Assembly: GCA_049999805.1 (NCBI GenBank)
Contig: JBNGIO010006379.1
Span: 189,614-253,613, forward strand
Source of the DNA: Folioceros fuciformis
Taxonomy: Eukaryota; Anthocerotophyta; Anthocerotopsida; Anthocerotales
Direction of reading: 5' to 3'
DNA: 64,000 nt
The notes below the pieces were generated by a model, which was not told the DNA's origin, did not search any database, and was given only the letters and a program-made list of their open reading frames with translations. Shown piece by piece: positions 57,657 to 64,000 of the stretch; positions within the stretch are counted from its first letter, which is position 1; each line of letters starts with the position of its first letter. Made by a program: the position numbers and the translations under genes.

Positions 57657-60202
57657 TACACCTTCACATGGAGGCACCTGCAAGAAATGTATCACCAACT
57701 GCTCAAGTGAGATGCAACGTGCACCTCCGCTGGCACCGTAAAGGTTGATAGGTATACTCCCTTTTCAATGTTTTTGGGACTTACTGATTGCTTTGGTTGC
57801 TAGTTTTGGACTTCTCGCTGGTTGTTTGACCTTTGGATAGCGATGCAGGATTTCATCATTGGAACGCTTCTGTGCAGGTGAGAGTAATTCCTTGCTGTGG
57901 AATTGGGAAGTGTGCCCCACCGTCACATGCTTCCCTGCGCACGTGCAAGGCGTTCATTGCCTTTCGTCCTGAGTATTTAGATGAAGCGTCCGTGAAGCAG
58001 CCAGCCGGTAAGAAAGGTACAGTGAGACACTCGGCCGGTGGAACTGGTTCTTTCCAATTTGAACCGCAGGATCGACCAATACTCAAAGCAACTCCTTTCC
58101 CTGGATTTGAACCGCAGGGTAGCTTTGTACCTGCATGTCGGTTAAGTTGAGTTGAAGGATGGTACGGGTGTTGAACTGTCCATGGAGGAATTGAAGAACG
58201 TGAAGAAGAGGAATGCAGGAACTCAATGCATTGTTTGTCTTCTAAATGTTAACCCTCTTGTCACTTGTGTTGACAATGAAAAGCGATTCCTGCTTTCCAT
58301 ACGTTGTGGTGTTTGGTCCATGCAAACTGTAAACCATTAGCTGTGAATGTAATGTGAACGTAAACTTTGAAGGTGCTATAGTGTCTATGTAGCTTGTTTT
58401 GAACATGGTTTTGAAGTAAGACCGCCGCTGCCAAGGGCATGAATGGTACTGAGATAGCCATGTGTTATATGTTTTGTCCTTCACGCACCCAACGTAGAGG
58501 ACAGGAACATGGTGGGCGTCTGGGATTTACTGATGAACCCTAACCCTATTTTAGTTTTCTGTATATAAATAAGGGTGCCCTCGTTCTTATAGTTCAGAGC
58601 TTAGTTGTGGAGGTCTGCTTGTTAGCGGTTGTGCTCCGATTCCTTTCCGGTCAATCCTTGTGCGTATGCAGTGGAATTGGTCGTCTGCTGCGTCTCATCA
58701 GTAAGGTGATTTCGCGGCTAGCATCATCGCAGACGAAGTGTTGCTTCTGCCTTGGGGGCAGACGGCCTCTTTTGCAGATGGAGTAAGGAGTACGTTTGGC
58801 TGGTAACCTAGCTCCCGTTCGAGAGAAGTAGGGGCGGGAGCTGAAGTCAGCGGGCATGTGGTCTGGGATTTGAAGTGCTGGTGGTAGACTTGTGTCGCTA
58901 GGCGTGCCCCAGATCACGGCGGTTTCGGCTGTCTGGCCTATTTTTATGTTCTGTCACCTGATGTCTGTGTTTACCACAGTCGATGTGTGGTGCGAAAAGT
59001 GAGCTCTGTTGCCATTGATGATAACCAATCAAGCGTAAGTTGCGGTGTCGTCGAGACCTTGCTTTGTAAGGTGAACCTACTCGCTCACCACCGCTTTCTA
59101 TGGCGCATACCTCTTCTGAGGCGTTTCGAGTGAAGTGCTCTGTAGTGATTCATGTTGGGTCCGAGTTAACGGGTAGGGAATGTGATGACGTATTGTCGCC
59201 CCAGTTTGGCTGCTGTCGACAGCGTTGTGGACCCGAAGTATTCGTGCCGCGTGTTTGAAATGCGTGTTTTAGGTCAAAAAGGTGTCTTTGGGAGGTGTGC
59301 CTATTTGAGTGAGCTGTCCGCACCTGACGCAATATCTCGAGGATGATAATCCTAAGGCTAGTTTCTCAAAACATTCGCAGTGGCCGCCTGAGAGTTTTCG
59401 TCCCGCCAGGCTTGAGAACTGATGCGGTAGAACTTCCTTGGATATCTGAGAGTAGCAAATCAAAAGTAGAAGAACGAGGAGACTTCGGTTCATGATCAAC
59501 TTAGGTTTTCTGTCCCAGTCTTGCTTTCATGTTGCCACTTGTCCTGATCGGAGTTTTAGACGCATCGCGCTACAAGCTGCTCCTTCCCAGACTTGTAGGT
59601 CGCGTAGAGCTAGTGAAATCATCGAGCGAGAGTAGGCGGTAAACCAGCCTGTGGTCAGTTTGCGTTTTAAGACTATCCCGGAGGACAAACTCGGTTGCAA
59701 ATTCTGAGCAAACAGGGACAGACTCCGAGGAAATGGGACGACCCTCTTGATGTAAGGATTGAAATGAAGATTGTTCTCCAAACACCAAAAGAATTGCAAG
59801 TAGCAATTCAGCACATCCTGAAGTATCTATTGCACACTTCGAGCGCGAAGACAAACTCACGAAGTTACTCCTCCAAAACCGCACACAATGACTTGGGAAG
59901 CTGACACAATTCACGGACGCTTCTCCTTCTCCTGTAATGCGAGTGATTTCAATCCTCGTTCAGTCGCCAACATAAAGCTCATCATAGAAAACTTGACACC
60001 GACGCGTAAGGCGCTTCAGGCAATCCACACTTGCGAAGCCATGGGGCTCTCGCAAGACGTGAGTAGGGAGGCCGAGTGGGACGCCGAGGCGGAAGGGAGC
60101 GGCAAATGCAGGCGAACATCCACCCTTCCTCCGGGCGTGCGTGAGCTTGAGCCGTCACAGAACCCTGCCACTGCACGGCTGTGACGCTGTGATGCGTGTC
60201 CG
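57657..60202. other. 2.5 kb intergenic, possible non-coding transcription unit
   Basis: The left part is the helicase 3' untranslated region. No protein-like ORF is seen in the rest. A good TATA box ('tatataaata', 58,562-58,571) stands alone with no coding frame downstream on the plus strand for over 1 kb. It could start a non-coding RNA or simply be chance. Confidence 0.4.
58562..58571 (+). promoter_or_regulatory. Orphan TATA box
   Basis: 'tatataaata' in moderately GC-rich surroundings, with the first plausible start site about 30 bp later near 58,600. No gene follows on this strand. Confidence 0.3.
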
Positions 60203-60622
60203 TTAGCCGGAGAGGCTGCCGATGCTGCCGTATCGCTGGCTCCGGAGCGACAGGCGCCCGAGAAGGAGCGAGGAGATAGAGCGCACCAGCCGCGACGCAA
60301 TGGCCTTCTTCACGGCCCCTCGCCTGGGCCGCCGACGCTGCTGCTTGGCCGGAGTGCTCCGCTGCTGGACCTGCTGCAGGTGCGCCATGGCGGATTCTTG
60401 AAGCTTGCTCCGAGCTTGGAGGAAGTCGAGGAACAAGACGTCGACACGAGCTGATACTGAGACGTCTCCGATGCCGGAAAGAGCACTTGAAGTGGAGACT
60501 GCAGCAGCACGACTGCAACACCGGAGACAAGAGGAGACGAGAGTCGCGAATGCGAGAATGTGAGCTTTCCACAACAAGCTTGTTTGCTGTGTGTGCAGAT
60601 ATTCGGCAACGAAGGCAGCCAT
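60203..60622 (-). CDS. Small basic protein, unknown (copy 1)
   Basis: Single exon, 139 aa from the ATG at 60622. A hydrophobic N-terminal helix ('LLWKAHILAFATLVSSCLRC', about residues 16-35) is followed by a Ser/Ala/Val segment, a helix with Gln and Leu, and a basic cluster 'KQQRRRPRRGAVKKAIASRL' leading to 'VRSISSLLLGRLSLRSQRYG' and a final Ser-Leu-Ser-Gly. The same C-terminal design occurs in the ORF at 62136-62363 on the same strand. This supports real coding status for both. The N-terminal helix could be a signal anchor. No family is recognised. Confidence 0.6.
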   Translation of the reverse strand: MAAFVAEYLHTQQTSLLWKAHILAFATLVSSCLRCCSRAAAVSTSSALSGIGDVSVSARVDVLFLDFLQARSKLQESAMAHLQQVQQRSTPAKQQRRRPRRGAVKKAIASRLVRSISSLLLGRLSLRSQRYGSIGSLSG

Positions 60623-62135
60623 GGTTTTATGTGCCCTCCTCCTGGCCTCCAGCCCTCGTCCCTCCATCCACCCTTCCAAGGTCGTTGTTGACGCTGTTGA
60701 CTAGTCGCAGCCACGAAATGGGCACGAGGTTCTCGCTAGCCGCCAAGCGAAGTACAGGAAGCACATGGCTCAGATACATACATACTTGGGGCGTCTTGCC
60801 CTCTACTTGAGGTACAGTATATACTATCTACCTATCCATAGTATCCGTACTGTCAAAGCTTCGCCTCCTGGACCTCTTTTTGTCTTTTAGCCGGGTTCTT
60901 TCACATATTAAAATGAAAATACAGTATCCACTTGTTTCCCGATACATGCACAAGTACTGCTCCCGTACATGATGCCTGTCACGTGCATGGCAAATTGGCG
61001 AGATCGTCAAAGTTACATACTGTACTTAAAATTATGAAACATGTACCGCTACATTAGGTAGGTATTCATGAGATTCTTGCCCCACTTTGCAAGCTCGTTG
61101 AATAAACATGTGCAAAACGTTGTTGGCTGAGATAGGGACTGGAGACCTACCACGAGCTCGTAAGGCAGCCAAGTATCAGCCATCGTCGCCAACGTAGGCC
61201 ACACGGCTACATGCGCTTCACAAGCTCTCGGCATGTGGGCGGATGCGCTGGACGATGCGATCGCTGTGATAGCTGGATTCAGACCTTGACTGAGGCTGCC
61301 GTAGGGCGTGAGGCTTCCGAGGGATGGCATTCCGGCCTGGGAGGAAGGAAATTGATGGGCGCAGGCAAATGTGACTTGCTGGGGGACGAGCAGCTGGGGA
61401 AGGGGAGGNNNNNNNNNNNNNNNNNNNNNNNNNNNNNNNNNNNNNNNNNNNNNNNNNNNNNNNNNNNNNNNNNNNNNNNNNNNNNNNNNNNNNNNNNNNN
61501 NNNNNNNNCAGCTGGGGAAGGGGAGGTAGGGGACTCGGAGAGCGATTCTCTCATACACAATGTGGGAAAACTGCGACAAGAACACGCAATTTATTGCAAT
61601 TACAGAAGCCCTTGTTTGCACTCTATCTTACATTCTGAAGTGAGGTGGAGTAGCAGCGATGGTACAGAAGAGGACCTGTGCCGTGCTACCTACTCAATTC
61701 TACAAAGGCTTCAAGCCATGATACATAATCCGGCATGTATATGAGCAAGTCTTGCGAAAGCACAAGTTTGAGATATCTACCCTCGCGTGATTGATCAGGA
61801 ATGAAGAAACACGGCGAACCAAGAATTCCAAAATGTTCCTCACGGCCCCACAGGGCACAGCACCTGCTTGAGGGTCACAGCAGGCCTGGAGCGCATGGTG
61901 GGAAGAGGATGCATTTGGTCCACGAAATGTTCGCCTGGTGTAGGAGCGCCATCGAGTTCAATCCGACGCAACCAAAGGCCAGCGCAGGCAGTGCAGACGT
62001 CAGCCTTCACACATCCATCCAATGTCGTCCGTGGTTCGTGCAGCCGGGCGCGGCTGAAGAAGTTTAGGGAGTTTCCAAGATCCGAACTCGCCAACTCTTA
62101 CGAGAATTGGCGCCTCGCCAATTCTCCCTCTTCCC
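60623..62135. other. Intergenic between the two basic ORFs, with a 100 N gap
   Basis: No gene seen. The gap at 61409-61508 is flanked on both sides by the same 18 bases 'cagctggggaaggggagg', so a tandem repeat was probably collapsed or trimmed there. Confidence 0.5.
61409..61508. other. Assembly gap (100 N)
   Basis: Flanked by an identical 18-mer on both sides. Confidence 0.98.
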
Positions 62136-62363
62136 TCAGCCAGAGAGGCTGGAAATGCTGGAGAGGCTGTTGCAGCTCCCCCCGACGCTGCCCGCGTATC
62201 TGAAGCTCCTGTTCGAGATCCCCCCGATGAGGGACGAGACGGAATGCAGCAGTTTGCAGGCGATGGCGGCCTTGACAGCCCCCCGCCTGCGCCGGCGCCG
62301 CTTGCCCGCGGCCGACATGGCCAGCGTCCCGGGCCTCGGCGCGCTCACATCCATCTGCGCCAT
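62136..62363 (-). CDS. Small basic protein, unknown (copy 2, partial)
   Basis: A 75-codon frame from ATG at 62363. The open frame extends upstream through a Ser/Thr/Gly-rich stretch to beyond 62,450, and an upstream exon is likely. It contains 'GKRRRRRRGAVKAAIACKLL' then 'HSVSSLIGGISNRSFRYAGS' and ends Ser-Ser-Leu-Ser-Gly, closely parallel to the C-terminus of the protein at 60203-60622. The two are about 1.5 kb apart and in the same direction, so they look like a tandem pair. Product unknown. Confidence 0.5.
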   Translation of the reverse strand: MAQMDVSAPRPGTLAMSAAGKRRRRRRGAVKAAIACKLLHSVSSLIGGISNRSFRYAGSVGGSCNSLSSISSLSG

Positions 62364-63255
62364 CGAGTTGCTAGTTTGATCTTGCGGGCTCGCTGTTGCT
62401 GTTCCAGTTGCAGTTGTTCCGGAGGAGGACCCTGCAGAGTAGAATGCAGACTTGAGGCTTCGGCCGCCACACCAGAAGAGAGCAAAGAGGAAAGCGCAAT
62501 TTTCAAAATGCCCGACAGGAGCTTTTAACCGACAGAGGAGCAGGCAGGGGGCACAGATATGCTCAGGGAATCAAGTTTGCCGCAGGGAGGCCAGCGGAGG
62601 AAGCAGGGGAGGAAGGCGCCGAAGCTAGGGCCACAGCGACTGCGGGAAGACGTCAAGGCTAACTTGGACCGGCCCAAATATCACGCGGCACAAGGGATGG
62701 ACAGCACGCTGGTCCGTTTTAGGGTTGAGACTTGCGTGATCTTCAGGACAAAGACGCCGTAGCGTGCGGCACAAGGAGGAGGATATTCTAGGAGATGCTC
62801 TCTGGCATCTCCCAATTCTCTGCGCTGTGACTGGCCGCTGGCTGCTAGCCGCTGGCTGCTGCTCCCTGTACCGTGGGATAAAAACAACGTGTCCAAAAGT
62901 TGGTGTCCATCCCCTGGCCGCTGCTTCCTCCAGCCCCCTGAGGCTCTCCACTGGAAGCTGAACAGTGGCCCAACGGACACGGACGGGGCGCCCATTGATT
63001 AGAGGCCTCCTGGCCTCCTGGCAAGGCTGGCCTCGGTCATTGAGGGCCGCTGCTATCAGAGAACCTGAGTAGGCTGCAAGAAAGACAGTAGTCAATACGC
63101 GCGGCCACGTCTGCAACATCGCTTACAGATGAAGACTTCCCTGTTGACGGATGATCCTCAACACTGCGGACCTTTGAACTACTCTATCCAAAGCAGGCAG
63201 ACTCGCAGGTAAAAGATTAAATTGAAGGGTACAGTGCAACTAAGTCGCATGACTG
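62364..63255. other. Intergenic; upstream part of basic ORF copy 2
   Basis: The left 150 bp may be coding for the N-terminus of the basic protein. The rest has no supported feature before the tRNA. Confidence 0.45.
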
Positions 63256-63327
63256 AGGAGGCAACCAGGGTTGAACTGGTGACCTATCGGACTGCAGCCG
63301 ATTGCTCTACCACTGAGCTATACCTCC
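63256..63327 (-). tRNA. tRNA-Cys (GCA)
   Basis: Read on the minus strand the 72 nt fold into a full cloverleaf. There is a 7 bp acceptor (one G-U), D stem GCTC/GAGC, a 5 bp anticodon stem around the loop C-T-G-C-A-G-T (anticodon GCA), a 5-base variable loop, and a 5 bp T stem with loop TTCAACC. The discriminator is U73, the expected identity base for tRNA-Cys. No intron and no encoded CCA, so it is nuclear-type. It lies just past the 3' end of the DUR3-like gene. Confidence 0.95.
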
Positions 63328-63399
63328 CTATAGCCATGTTTCACATTAGCTTATATTTATATCAATTTAAATAAAAGAACATTTCAAATGTGAATAAAG

Positions 63400-64000
63400 T
63401 TAGTGACAATTTAGATCTTTCTCTACAGCAAGAGAAAGGCCAGAGTTCTTAAATTCTACATGTAGTGCTTGCGTTGTCGATGGTTCTTGTTTTCCCAATA
63501 TACCTTTGAAGACTTGAGCAAATATAACTCTCGATTCAAACAATGGCAAAAATGTGCAAACAATAGATGAGAATAGTGCCCAAATGATGGAGATAACGAC
63601 CCATAGCGTGAAGTATTTCTGTGAACAAGAATAATGTAATTGAAATTAAGCATCAAATAAGTGTACATAATGTAGCTGCGTCTATTCATACACGAATGAC
63701 TTTGGCATGTAGAATGACTTACCTCCGAAAAGACACCTGCCGGTAGGGCAAGGAGAGGCCAAACTATGCAGGTGATGAAAATGATTCCCAATGCAATGAA
63801 TAGGGTGAGTCGAAAATATCGCTCCATGGCTTTCTGGTCGTTCTGATCGTATTGTGATATGTCGATGCCATCCATCACCTCTATCTGTTGGAATCTGCTG
63901 CATACGTGGTACCGGGGTTAGCAGCTTAGCCATCTGAGGTTAGAGCTTTGGGTATCCACATGTGTGTCAAAATCCAGAGTTCGCACCTTCCGTAGCTGTC
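63400..64000 (-). CDS. DUR3: DUR3-type urea/H+ symporter, C-terminal part
   Basis: Only the last exons lie in the window: 64000-63987 (runs off the edge), 63894-63723 and 63618-63400; introns 92 and 104 bp. The reading goes 'MDGIDISQYDQNDQKAMERY', then a helix ending 'WPLLALPAGVFSE', 'KYFTLWVVISIIWALFSSIV', and 'CTFLPLFESR', followed by a hydrophilic tail. The pair 'WP-x-LSLPAGVFS-x-x-YF-x-x-W' with the following helix is what I recall of the C-terminal end of plant DUR3, a member of the sodium:solute symporter superfamily that brings urea into the cell with protons at the plasma membrane. The rest of the protein is outside the window. Distant SSS members cannot be excluded. Confidence 0.75.

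Noticed and set aside
59982-60572. 196-codon minus ORF overlapping the small basic protein
   Set aside because: Different frame from the ORF at 60203-60622, which is the one whose C-terminus is conserved in the second copy.

Overview
The window is nuclear DNA of a land plant. It has spliced genes with GT-AG introns mostly 58-224 bp long, plant-only families (WPP-domain RanGAP, XS/zf-XS, DUF1218, DYW-type PPR), Copia debris and assembly gaps. Three things point to a non-seed plant: a Rab21-type GTPase, which to my knowledge flowering plants lack; a PPR protein ending in Gly-Arg-Pro instead of Asp-Tyr-Trp, as I recall for the DYW:KP class of plants that edit U to C (hornworts, lycophytes, ferns); and high gene density with compact introns. 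A hornwort-like genome fits best. This is inference, not a species call.

Left part (1-30 kb), gene-rich: two tandem DUF1218 membrane proteins (minus); about 5 kb without a convincing gene; an MSI1/RBBP4 histone-binding WD40 protein (minus, six exons, 423 aa); a PRA1 protein (plus); two 3-ketodihydrosphingosine-reductase-like SDR paralogues (minus) flanking a bacterial-type poly(A) polymerase/tRNA nucleotidyltransferase-like gene (plus, 14 exons); an AT-rich stretch with a four-helix membrane ORF; then a head-to-head pair, WPP-RanGAP (minus) and a NYN nuclease-like zinc-finger protein (plus). From 28 to 30.5 kb there are only weak gene traces, including a NAC-like fragment.

Middle (30.9-43 kb): an intronless PLS-DYW PPR gene and, 2.5 kb away, a damaged copy of it, separated by minisatellites. 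Then AT-rich DNA with gaps and a decayed Copia retrotransposon whose reverse transcriptase is split by a 1.7 kb array of 66/90 bp repeats made from the RT sequence itself.

Right part (43.9-64 kb): a zf-XS protein with two XS domains; a divergent protein with two AP2-like modules and a hexapeptide repeat; a Rab21-like GTPase head-to-head with a 20-exon SEN1/MAGATAMA3-type helicase; two short related Arg-rich ORFs; tRNA-Cys(GCA); and the 3' end of a DUR3-type urea symporter running off the right edge.

There is no operon-like organisation. Genes are linked only by tandem duplication (DUF1218, SDR, PPR, basic ORFs) and by shared head-to-head promoters (SDR/PAP, RanGAP/NYN, Rab21/helicase). Several products act in RNA metabolism: PPR-DYW, PAP-like, NYN, XS and SEN1-like. 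Exon borders were set by reading splice signals and checking phase by eye, without transcripts.
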